This document shows, piece by piece, positions 16,669 to 23,718 of a DNA stretch of 37,990 nt. The notes beneath the pieces are model-generated. The model was not told where the DNA came from and did not search any database. It saw only the letters and a program-made list of their open reading frames with translations. How positions within the stretch are numbered: position 1 is the stretch's first letter; the number at the start of each line of letters is the position of its first letter. The stretch is from contig NZ_JAVIFX010000049.1 in NCBI RefSeq assembly GCF_031157255.1, positions 1 to 37,990 on the forward strand, given 5' to 3'. Position numbers and translations under genes: made by a program. Origin of the DNA: Bradyrhizobium sp. LHD-71 (GTDB lineage: Bacteria > Pseudomonadota > Alphaproteobacteria > Rhizobiales > Xanthobacteraceae).

Positions 16669-17088
16669 ATGCCTGTGACGGAGAAGCAGAAACCTTATCG
16701 GCCCTCAGAGAAGGAGCCGTTCATGAACGAGCGCCAGCGCGAATATTTCCGCGCTAAGCTGCTCGCATGGAAGGAAGAGATCCTGCGCGAAGCGAAAGCG
16801 ACACTGGTCCAGCTTCAGGACGAGAACGTCAATCATCCTGATCTCGCCGATCGCGCCTCCTCGGAGACCGATCGCGCCATCGAGTTGCGCGCGCGTGACC
16901 GCCAGCGCAAGTTGATCTCCAAGATCGACGCCGCGCTCGGCCGCATCGATGACGGCACCTACGGCTATTGCGAGGAAACCGGCGAGCCGATTTCGCTGAA
17001 GCGGCTCGAGGCACGACCAATCGCGACGCTGTCGGTGGAAGCGCAGGAGCGCCACGAGAAGCGCGAGAAAGTCTACCGCGACGAGTAG
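16669..17088 (+). CDS. dksA: DksA/TraR-family RNA polymerase-binding protein
   Basis: DksA binds in the secondary channel of RNA polymerase and adjusts initiation with ppGpp. The 139-residue protein keeps the coiled coil (LLAWKEEILREAKATLVQLQ to ELRARDRQRKLISKID) with the tip residues D61 and A63 in ADRAS, which correspond to the Asp and Ala essential in E. coli. Of the four zinc cysteines only C101 (GYCEETG) remains; the others are Thr104 and, in the second pair, non-cysteine residues. The form lacking zinc ligands is usual in rhizobial relatives. It follows fliX by about 210 bases, probably with its own promoter. Confidence 0.93.
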   Translation: MPVTEKQKPYRPSEKEPFMNERQREYFRAKLLAWKEEILREAKATLVQLQDENVNHPDLADRASSETDRAIELRARDRQRKLISKIDAALGRIDDGTYGYCEETGEPISLKRLEARPIATLSVEAQERHEKREKVYRDE

Positions 17089-17190
17089 AGGCGCTTTCGC
17101 GCCAACGCCTGTCGTGTCGGCCCGACACCAGATCTTTCAGCCTCCACGTATCATCGTGCCGGCGGTCACCCTTCCACCGTCGATTCCCCG

Positions 17191-18399
17191 ATGCCGTTCG
17201 ACGCGCCCACAGTCCGTGCTGTTGTCGCCCTGTCATTGACCCAGCTCATTGGCTGGGGCGCCACGTTCTGGTTGCCCGCGGTCACGGGACCTGCGATGGT
17301 CGGCGAACTGCGCATGACTCTGCCCATGATCATGGCAGGACCGACAGTCATGCTTGTCGTCATGGCCATGGTGTCCTGGCCGCTGAGCGCCATCTTCGAG
17401 CGTCACGGCGCGCGTCCGATCATGATTTTCGGATCACCCCTGGGCGCGGCCGGCCTGCTGGTCATGGGCCTGGCGAATGGTCCCGCAACCTATCTCCTGT
17501 CATGGATCATTCTCGGCCTTGCCGGCGCGAGCATGTTGACGACACCGGCACAGATCGCGGTGACCGAGATCGCCGGCGAGAAGGCGCGCCAGGCGCTCGG
17601 CGTATTGGTCCTGGCCGGTGGGCTGACATCAACCATCGTCTGGCCGCTGACAGGGCTTCTGCAGGGCCAATGGGGCTGGCGCACAACGACGCTGGTCTAT
17701 GCCGCCATCATGCTGCTTGTCTGCATGCCACTGCATTGGACCGCGCTTGCCCGCCGGCCCAAGGAAAAATCCGCCGTGAAGACGGCGGCCGAGCCTGCTT
17801 CCATTGATCTGCCACGTTTCGCCTTGCTGGCCTTAAGCTTTGCCGCCAATGGCTTCTTCACCTGGGGCTTTGCCCTCACCATCATCATCCTGTTCGAGGC
17901 TGCGGGCCTCGATCACGCCAGCGCGCTGACAGCCGCAGCCTTCATCGGAATTGCGCAATGGGCGGGGCGCATGGTCGATTTCGTCGGCGGCCGGCGCTGG
18001 TTAGGCTTCGTCACGGGCCTTGCCGCCTCCGCTCTGTTTCCGCTGAGCTTCATCGTTCTTCTGCTGACCAGCGACTTCGTCGGCGCCATGCTTTTCGCCA
18101 CCCTCTATGGGGTTGCCAGCGGCGTCACCGCCGTCACCCGCGCCACGCTACCGCTGCAGATTTTCCCCAACGGCGCTTATGCCCGCGCGTCGGCGCAGCT
18201 AGCGGTGCCGCTCAACCTCTCTTATGCCGCTGCACCTCCGGTGTTCGCCGCCATCATGACTTCCGCCGGTCCGCACGCGGCGCTATGGCTGGCCTTTGCG
18301 ATGTCGATCTTTGCCTTCTGCGCGCTGTTCAGCCTTTTGCTGCTGCATCGCCGAATGAATCGCAGATCGCAACAGGACCGAATTCTGATTGCCGATTGA
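17191..18399 (+). CDS. MFS transporter
   Basis: This is a 402-residue inner membrane protein with about twelve hydrophobic segments, a Gly/Pro-rich first half and a Lys/Arg-rich central loop near residue 190 (RRPKEKSAVK). After the second segment, SAIFERHGARPIMIFG fits the conserved major facilitator loop (G-x-x-x-D/E-R-x-G-R/A-R), and the duplicated site in the second half is GRMVDFVGGRRWLGFV. The substrate cannot be told. No clear ribosome site precedes the ATG. The gene is single and begins an accessory stretch between dksA and flgH. Confidence 0.88.
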   Translation: MPFDAPTVRAVVALSLTQLIGWGATFWLPAVTGPAMVGELRMTLPMIMAGPTVMLVVMAMVSWPLSAIFERHGARPIMIFGSPLGAAGLLVMGLANGPATYLLSWIILGLAGASMLTTPAQIAVTEIAGEKARQALGVLVLAGGLTSTIVWPLTGLLQGQWGWRTTTLVYAAIMLLVCMPLHWTALARRPKEKSAVKTAAEPASIDLPRFALLALSFAANGFFTWGFALTIIILFEAAGLDHASALTAAAFIGIAQWAGRMVDFVGGRRWLGFVTGLAASALFPLSFIVLLLTSDFVGAMLFATLYGVASGVTAVTRATLPLQIFPNGAYARASAQLAVPLNLSYAAAPPVFAAIMTSAGPHAALWLAFAMSIFAFCALFSLLLLHRRMNRRSQQDRILIAD

Positions 18400-18541
18400 A
18401 CCTATTGCTGATTAACGGCCTCTTCACCCTGTGCCCGGGCCGCGGCACTGCGGTCCGCATTCATTTCGAATGAATCTCGAAGTGCGTGTGTCGCGGACAG
18501 GGACGCGCAAGGATTTCGCTGCATGCTGAACCGATCGTCAC

Positions 18542-18713
18542 CTAGTGCGGCGAATTTGAAATTCCTGCCAACTTCGCGGCGATTCCGGCGCAGGAATTTC
18601 AAATTCAAAAGCCGCACTAGAACCATAAAAGTTGCTAGTGCTCCTTATGTTTCCGAAGTTCGCATGTAGAGCCTGCCGCGAAGTGATGCGAACTTCGGAA
18701 ACGGAGCACTAGC
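18542..18713 (-). repeat. Composite double-hairpin repeat, copy 1
   Basis: Two long hairpins lie side by side. The first (18542-18620) has outer arms CTAGTGCGGC/GCCGCACTAG and a 16 bp inner stem GAATTTGAAATTCCTG, with four unpaired A's in the right arm. The second (18635-18712) has outer arms CTAGTGCTCC/GGAGCACTAG and an inner stem TTTCCGAAGTTCGCAT. A 14-base spacer (AACCATAAAAGTTG) joins them. Read on the minus strand, the order, bulges and spacer match copy 2 at 37709-37876. The element sits 25 bases before a small LapA-like gene. The rest of the 18400-18737 gap shows no gene. Confidence 0.85.
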
Positions 18714-18737
18714 CGGTCAGCAACAGGGCGTCACGGC

Positions 18738-18956
18738 ATGCGTTGGGTCTACATTGCTGTGGTCGCGCTTTTCGCCATCGCGACACTGATATTCGCACTG
18801 CAGAATCTTCAGAGCGTTACGATGTCGTTCCTGGGCTTCAGGGTCAGCGCGCCGCTGGCGGCGCTGGTCGCCGTCATCTACGTCCTTGGCATGGCCACCG
18901 GCGGCAGCGCCTGGGCGTTGGTTCGCTGGGCCTGGCGTGGCTCGAAGCAGCCATAG
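18738..18956 (+). CDS. Small LapA-domain (DUF1049-like) membrane protein
   Basis: This is a 72-residue protein with two membrane segments: IAVVALFAIATLIFALQN with the family's Q-N at the end, and AALVAVIYVLGMATGGSAWA. Between them VTMSFLGFRVSAPLA gives the short periplasmic turn of LapA/DUF1049 proteins, and it ends with a basic tail (RWAWRGSKQP). Enteric LapA takes part in LPS assembly; that role is not shown here. The gene begins right after the double-hairpin repeat, so its promoter may lie within or upstream of it. Confidence 0.75.
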   Translation: MRWVYIAVVALFAIATLIFALQNLQSVTMSFLGFRVSAPLAALVAVIYVLGMATGGSAWALVRWAWRGSKQP

Positions 18957-19075
18957 GCGGGAGTTTCGGGCGCGGAATTCCGGCCTGCTTTCAGGGAAAA
19001 CCCCAATAGGCCTCCGCCAGCACGGGTGCGAACGTTCGAACCACATCGCAAACCAGACGACCACGGAGAATGGTG

Positions 19076-19276
19076 ATGGCGGTCTATGCAGAACACACGC
19101 CGATCTTCCTGATCAAGAAGTTTGCCGCTGTCATTTTTCTACTGCTCGGTCTTCTCATAACGGCGACCGGCTTCGCAAATCAGTCGACGTCGCTCGCAGT
19201 CATCGGGGCGCTCATGCTTTCCATTGGTGTACTTCTCCTCGTACTCAAGGTCGTTCGACGCAATCGCGGAAGGTAG
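19076..19276 (+). CDS. Small two-segment membrane protein
   Basis: This is a 66-residue protein with two hydrophobic segments (FAAVIFLLLGLLITATGFA and LAVIGALMLSIGVLLLVLKV) and a basic C-terminus (VRRNRGR). An ATG also lies two codons upstream, but GGAG is seven bases before the ATG at 19076, which is preferred. I do not recognise the family. Its neighbours give no clear hint beyond an envelope location. Confidence 0.68.
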   Translation: MAVYAEHTPIFLIKKFAAVIFLLLGLLITATGFANQSTSLAVIGALMLSIGVLLLVLKVVRRNRGR

Positions 19277-19356
19277 ACGCCGGACATCACCGCGCGACAA
19301 CCTGCGACAGGTGAGATAAACTCGCCTTCGCAGACTGCAGCGATCAAGGTGACGCG

Positions 19357-19974
19357 ATGTCCGAGCGCCGGGGCCATTGGGACCATGTTTACGCCACCAA
19401 GCGCGAAAACGAGGTGAGCTGGTTCCAGGAGAACCCGGCGATCTCGATGGAGCTGATCCTGGCCACCGGCGCAACCCGCGCGTCCTCAATCGTCGATATC
19501 GGAGGAGGGGCCTCGCGGCTGGTCGACAGCCTGCTGCAGGCCGGATTCCGTGCGATCACGGTGCTCGATCTTTCCGAAGCCGCACTGGCCGCGGCGCGTG
19601 CACGGCTCGGCGGGCGCGCGGCGGAGGTGGAATGGATCACTTCGGATGTGACCCGATGGAAGCCGTCGCGGCAGCACGACGTCTGGCATGATCGCGCGGC
19701 GCTGCACTTCCTGACCGATGCGGACGATCGTGCAGCTTATGTCGCGTGTCTGAAATCGGCGCTGCGCGTGGGCGGTCAGGCGATCATCGGCACCTTCGCT
19801 CCTGATGGTCCGGAAAAATGCAGCGGCCTGCTGGTGCAGCGTTACGATGCGACAGGCCTGCAGCAGACCCTGGGCGAGGACTTCAGACTCGCCGAGCAGC
19901 GCCGCGAAATCCACACGACCCCGTGGGGTTCGGCGCAGTCATTCCAGTTCGCCCGCCTTCTGCGCACGCGATAG
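19357..19974 (+). CDS. Class I SAM-dependent methyltransferase
   Basis: This is a 205-residue protein with the Rossmann-fold motif I (SIVDIGGGASRLVDSLLQAG near residue 44), then VLDLSEAAL (motif II acidic residue) and EWITSDVTRW (motif III). It starts with HWDHVYATKRENEVSWFQE, typical of small methyltransferases related to the thiopurine/tellurite-resistance type. The substrate is unknown. An AAGGTGAC site precedes the ATG. Its last 38 codons reappear as a detached fragment at 21409-21522, on the far side of the glycosyltransferase-like gene. Confidence 0.9.
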   Translation: MSERRGHWDHVYATKRENEVSWFQENPAISMELILATGATRASSIVDIGGGASRLVDSLLQAGFRAITVLDLSEAALAAARARLGGRAAEVEWITSDVTRWKPSRQHDVWHDRAALHFLTDADDRAAYVACLKSALRVGGQAIIGTFAPDGPEKCSGLLVQRYDATGLQQTLGEDFRLAEQRREIHTTPWGSAQSFQFARLLRTR

Positions 19975-20319
19975 CGGGACCTTGTCCCGTGACCGCGGAC
20001 GGCCTGCCTGATGCCGTCGAAAGGCACGGCTGCGCATGATCATCTCCATCGATCGCGGGCGCTACCCGCATGGTTATGATCGCCGCCTGCAGACATCGCT
20101 CACCTCTCGACGTTCGGCTTCATTAAACCTGTTCGTCCTAACGCGAGCACGTAGTGCCGGAATCTAGGCCGGCAGGCGAAAGGCAAGACGTTGCCTTACC
20201 CTGGCACCGCGCGAAGCAAAGGATCGGGAGACTTGACGGTCGTCAAAGCCCGAGGCGATAGTGCCGTCGTAATTTTTGAATTTCTTAGATTACCGTCGTC
20301 ACTTTTTAAGATTTTTAGC
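19975..20319. other. Intergenic region at the left edge of a low-GC insert
   Basis: After a small hairpin (CGGGAC-CTT-GTCCCG, 19975-19989) there is no gene. Composition changes from GC-rich to AT-rich at about 20265-20320. A TTG-initiated frame joins from 20191 into the next gene, but its extra 43 codons have no ribosome site and I treat them as noncoding. Confidence 0.45.
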
Positions 20320-21201
20320 ATGAACCGCGTCACGACCATTGCAAGGCGTTCAAAAAACTTCATTCGTTTCCGATTGGCGAGCAGAGACTTACACATTGAG
20401 TCCCCGGCCAAGCGTGGAATGTTTGCTCAGTTGAATTTCTGCCTTTACATGGCTGACTACACCGAAAGGCACGGTCAACGGCTTTTTGTCTATCTGACCG
20501 GTCAGAACTACCTAGATCCCGATCACGGCCCAAATTGGTTTGACTATTTTTTCTTTCATCGTCACGGCGCAACGGCGCCTAGCAATCCAAAGACGATCAA
20601 GGTCTATGACAACTCCGAGCTTCCGTTCGCTTGCCGCCCCTCGCTTGAAGAGGCTAATCGCTTATTCTTTCGTCATTTTGGTATCCACAAGGACATTACC
20701 GATCACGCCGATAGCTTCGCGGCCGCGCACGCGATAGACGCGCGAACGTTGGGCGTACACTACCGAGGAACAGATAAGAGAACCGAGGCCGAGCCGGTTA
20801 AAATTGATGAGTTCGTCCTCAAGGTAGAGCGTGCCATTGCAGAGGCCCCTAACGTGAGGAACATCGTTGCAGCCAGCGATGATGCACGGTTTCCCGACGC
20901 TCTAAAACGTCGCATATGCTCGTTGCCGGTTATCAGTTTTGACGATTCTTTTCGAAGCGCTGGCGATGTGCCCGTGCATCTGATGGGATACCGGCGCGGC
21001 AATTACACGATGGGTCGTGATGCTTTGATCAACGCGTTGCTCTTAGCGAAATGCGGAAGCATCGTCAGAACGAGCTCGTTTCTCTCCGCCTGGGCGTCAA
21101 TTTTTAATCCGGGCTTGACGGTTTCTCTTGCGAACCAACCTTACAAGGGAAAGCTGTGGTTTCCAGAGCGCGAGGTTCTGCGACGCGCCACGCTTATCTG
21201 A
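20320..21201 (+). CDS. Fucosyltransferase-like glycosyltransferase (putative)
   Basis: This encodes a 293-residue cytoplasmic protein from the ATG at 20320; an alternative TTG at 20191 would add 43 codons. The stretch LGVHYRGTDKRTEAEP followed by FVLKVERAIAEAPNVRNIVA and ASDDARF resembles the donor-binding H-x-R-x-T-D-K region of NodZ/O-fucosyltransferase-type enzymes, and ALINALLLAKCGSIVRTSSF resembles their C-terminal block. It could modify a surface polysaccharide or other glycan. Its base composition is clearly more AT-rich than every neighbour, and codon choice includes many A/T-ending codons, so it was probably acquired. It is flanked by copies of the methyltransferase 3' end. Confidence 0.65.
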   Translation: MNRVTTIARRSKNFIRFRLASRDLHIESPAKRGMFAQLNFCLYMADYTERHGQRLFVYLTGQNYLDPDHGPNWFDYFFFHRHGATAPSNPKTIKVYDNSELPFACRPSLEEANRLFFRHFGIHKDITDHADSFAAAHAIDARTLGVHYRGTDKRTEAEPVKIDEFVLKVERAIAEAPNVRNIVAASDDARFPDALKRRICSLPVISFDDSFRSAGDVPVHLMGYRRGNYTMGRDALINALLLAKCGSIVRTSSFLSAWASIFNPGLTVSLANQPYKGKLWFPEREVLRRATLI

Positions 21202-21408
21202 ACCAGCAACGCGATCTTGGGCAGGGAGCGCGGCAGACATGAGCGAGATGAGTGATCGAGTCGCGGAGGCCATACAGGTGGTGCACTCCTTCGTGCTGGG
21301 ACTCCTCGCTGGCGGCCTCAGTGAGTCCCAATGTACGAAGCGGGACTCTTTGTGAGCCGCCTACGCCGATCGAGATGAACACGCCTGACACAGGAAGTCA
21401 TAGGGGAT
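21202..21408. other. Intergenic region, no certain gene
   Basis: GC content is high again here. A 38-codon frame starts at 21240 after a weak GGGAG, but nothing supports it as a gene. GGGACTC at 21298-21304 pairs with GAGTCCC at 21323-21329, and GGGACTC recurs near 21342. The right junction of the insert with the duplicated methyltransferase end is at about 21408. Confidence 0.4.
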
Positions 21409-21522
21409 CTGCAGCAGGTCCTGGGTCAGGATTTCAGACTCGCCGAGCAGCGCCGCGAAATCCACACGACCCCGTGGGGATCGGCGCAATCGTTTCAGTT
21501 CGCCCGGCTTCTCCGGGCCTGA
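21409..21522 (+). pseudogene. 3' fragment of the methyltransferase gene (duplicate)
   Basis: The frame reads QQVLGQDFRLAEQRREIHTT, then PWGSAQSFQFARLLRA and a stop. It matches the last 38 codons of the gene at 19357-19974 with about four amino acid changes and several silent ones. Similarity begins at CTGCAGCAG and continues a few bases past the stop (CCTTGT). It has no start or upstream body. It looks like the original or a donor-derived tail left on the far side of an insertion. Confidence 0.88.
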
Positions 21523-21604
21523 TGACGGAACCTTGTGTTCTGCCGAGCGGTTCTCGTTCCTTCATGTGATGACAGTGCCGGCCGCGATGCTGTAGGATAG
21601 GATC

Positions 21605-22030
21605 ATGCTTCGCCGCGCTCTCATTATCTTGCTGATTGCATCCGTCGCCGCGCTCAGCCATCAGCCCGCTTTCGCGCTGATGCTGCCTCCGGCGGCGCAA
21701 GCCGGCGCTGCAATGGCTGGTGATGCGGCCGGTCATGACGAGGTCGTGATGCATGACGCCACAGCGGATGCCATGCCCTGCTCCGACATGATGGCGCAGG
21801 CAGATCCCGCGCAAGTTGATCATGACTGTTGCGGCGACGTGGACAAGGCGGAGAAGTCATGTCCCGATGCCGGCGCCTGTGCGGCGCGCTGCCATGTCAA
21901 CGGCGCACTGGAGCCGGCCTGGTTCGAGCACCGGGCAGGCGAAACGATAGCTTTCCGCATTGTCCCGCAAGAAGCGCGGGCGCTGGTGCCTGTCAGCGCC
22001 AAGTCGCTGTTCCGGCCGCCAATCCTCTGA
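21605..22030 (+). CDS. Exported Cys/His/Met-rich protein upstream of cusB
   Basis: This is a 141-residue protein with a signal peptide (RRALIILLIASVAALSHQ, cleavage near residue 24). The mature part is rich in possible metal ligands: HDEVVMHDATADAMPCSDMM, then DHDCCGD, SCPDAGACAARCHVNG. Six cysteines lie within about 40 residues. Position just before cusB suggests a periplasmic copper-handling role; the family was not identified. A TAGGATAGG stretch before the ATG serves as ribosome site. It is probably the first gene of the efflux operon. Confidence 0.75.
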   Translation: MLRRALIILLIASVAALSHQPAFALMLPPAAQAGAAMAGDAAGHDEVVMHDATADAMPCSDMMAQADPAQVDHDCCGDVDKAEKSCPDAGACAARCHVNGALEPAWFEHRAGETIAFRIVPQEARALVPVSAKSLFRPPIL

Positions 22031-22155
22031 TCCTCAACGTTTGAGTCCGGCGTCGGTATCCGGTTGCGCGTGCGCGCCGGTGCCGACCCATCATGAAGGC
22101 GTCCGCCGTTCGAGCGGCGCTCGCCCTCATGCAACACATCCGAGGATCGAAGGTC

Positions 22156-23718
22156 ATGAACAAGCAGAATCTGACGACGCTGGTCGGCGCCGCGGCCGCA
22201 CTGGCAATCATCACTTTGGCGGGATTGTTCGCAGTCACGCACGGCGTCGCGGCGGATAAGCCGACCTGGCAAGCCGTCAGTGCGCAGGCCGGAGTCGGCA
22301 AGAATATTCGAATTGAAGTGAAGCTCGTCGGCATCGACCCACCGCCGCCCGCGGCCGACATCACCGTCACCAGAACCCGCATCGACATGGGTCCCGACGG
22401 TATGGAGACGATGGCGGCGCCGCTGAAGCCGCTGCCGACAACGACACCTGGCGTACTCGCATTCGAAACCGAGCTGGTGATGGCAGGTCGCTGGGCGTTC
22501 GCCATCACCGCCACCGTCAAGGGCAGGACAGAGCCGGTGAGCGGGACCGTTGTGTTCACGGCGACGGAGAAAAAATCAGAGGCGATGCCGCCTGAAAAGC
22601 GGGAAATCCTCTACTACCGCAATCCGATGGGTCTGGCGGATATCTCGAAGACACCCAAGAAAGACTCGATGGGCATGGACTACATCCCGGTCTATCGCGA
22701 CGAGGTGCAGGGACCGCAGGGCGTGTTGCGTCTTGGGCCCGAGAAAATTCAGCGCTCAGGTGTCAGAACCGCGCCGGCGCAGCGTCAGGTGCTCAGCCGC
22801 ACCGTGCGTGGCACCGGCACGGTGGTGCCGGACGAGACTCGCCTCTCGGTCGTCACCGCAAAATTCAGTGGATTCGTCGAAGAGCTTTACGTTCCGGCCA
22901 CGGGCGAGCGCGTAAAGCAGGGCCAACCGCTGATGCGGGTCTGGATCGAGAGTCCGGAGATCCTGCAGAAGCAGGCCGACCTGACCGCGGCGCTGGCACC
23001 TGGTGCAGCGCGCAACGGTATCGACATCGACTCAGTGGAGCGAAACCTGCGCTTTTTCGGTTTCGACGCGGAGGCGATCGACACGGTTCGCAAGGCACGC
23101 CGTCCGCTGCGTGACGTGACGTTCAAGGTGCAACGCTCAGGCACCGTGCTCGACAAGCCCGCGATGGTCGGCATGCGTTTCGGCAGTGGCGACGTGCTGT
23201 TCAGGATGGCGGATCTGTCGCAGGTCTGGGTGAACGCGCAGATCGCCGAACGCGATCTGGCGGCGGTGAAGGTCGGCCAGAAGGCCTCCGTGACCCTGCA
23301 GGCTTATCCCGACCAGTCGTTCGCGGGTCGCGTCGGCCTGATCTATCCGGAGCTCAACGTTGCGACGCGTACGATTCCCGTTCGCATCGTGCTGCCCAAT
23401 CCGGACGGCCGGCTGCTTTCCGGTCTCTATGCTGATGTCGCCATCGACGCTCATGCGGCCGATGGCGCCGTGGTCGTCATTCCGGAATCGGCAATCATCG
23501 ACAGCGGCACGCGCAAGGTCGCGTTCGTCGCCAAGAACGAAGGCCGCTTCGAGCCGCGGGACCTTGTGCTCGGTGCGCGCGGCAACGGGGTGGTGGAGAT
23601 CCGGAGCGGTATCGCCGAGAACGAAAGCGTGGTCACGTCGGGCAATTTCCTGATCGATGCCGAAAGCAATCTGAAAGCGGCGCTCACCGCGTTCACGTCC
23701 GGGCAGGCGGGCCAATGA
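22156..23718 (+). CDS. cusB: RND efflux periplasmic adaptor, CusB-like
   Basis: This adaptor would link the inner membrane pump to an outer membrane channel. From the ATG at 22156 it has 520 residues: signal/anchor (TTLVGAAAALAIITLAGLFA), a YtkA-like beta domain (about 35-140), a heavy-metal-binding domain (YYRNPMGLADIS, then KKDSMGMDYIPVY, about 151-183) and the barrel-sandwich/beta-barrel adaptor core (VVTAKFSGFVEELYVPATGE onward). A frame extends 21 codons upstream, but GAAGG precedes this ATG and a signal peptide starts here. The YtkA-like plus metal-binding fusion is typical of copper/silver adaptors. Its stop overlaps the cusA start by four bases (ATGA). Confidence 0.88.
   Translation: MNKQNLTTLVGAAAALAIITLAGLFAVTHGVAADKPTWQAVSAQAGVGKNIRIEVKLVGIDPPPPAADITVTRTRIDMGPDGMETMAAPLKPLPTTTPGVLAFETELVMAGRWAFAITATVKGRTEPVSGTVVFTATEKKSEAMPPEKREILYYRNPMGLADISKTPKKDSMGMDYIPVYRDEVQGPQGVLRLGPEKIQRSGVRTAPAQRQVLSRTVRGTGTVVPDETRLSVVTAKFSGFVEELYVPATGERVKQGQPLMRVWIESPEILQKQADLTAALAPGAARNGIDIDSVERNLRFFGFDAEAIDTVRKARRPLRDVTFKVQRSGTVLDKPAMVGMRFGSGDVLFRMADLSQVWVNAQIAERDLAAVKVGQKASVTLQAYPDQSFAGRVGLIYPELNVATRTIPVRIVLPNPDGRLLSGLYADVAIDAHAADGAVVVIPESAIIDSGTRKVAFVAKNEGRFEPRDLVLGARGNGVVEIRSGIAENESVVTSGNFLIDAESNLKAALTAFTSGQAGQ

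Noticed and set aside
18542-18713. Possible CRISPR array
   Set aside because: There are only two hairpin units with different stem sequences and no regular spacer series or cas genes.
20320-21201. Naming the glycosyltransferase-like gene nodZ
   Set aside because: Only short motif-level resemblance is visible and no nodulation genes or nod boxes are nearby.
21240-21356. A 38-codon frame after the glycosyltransferase-like gene
   Set aside because: The ribosome site is weak and nothing supports the product. It lies in junction DNA of an insertion.
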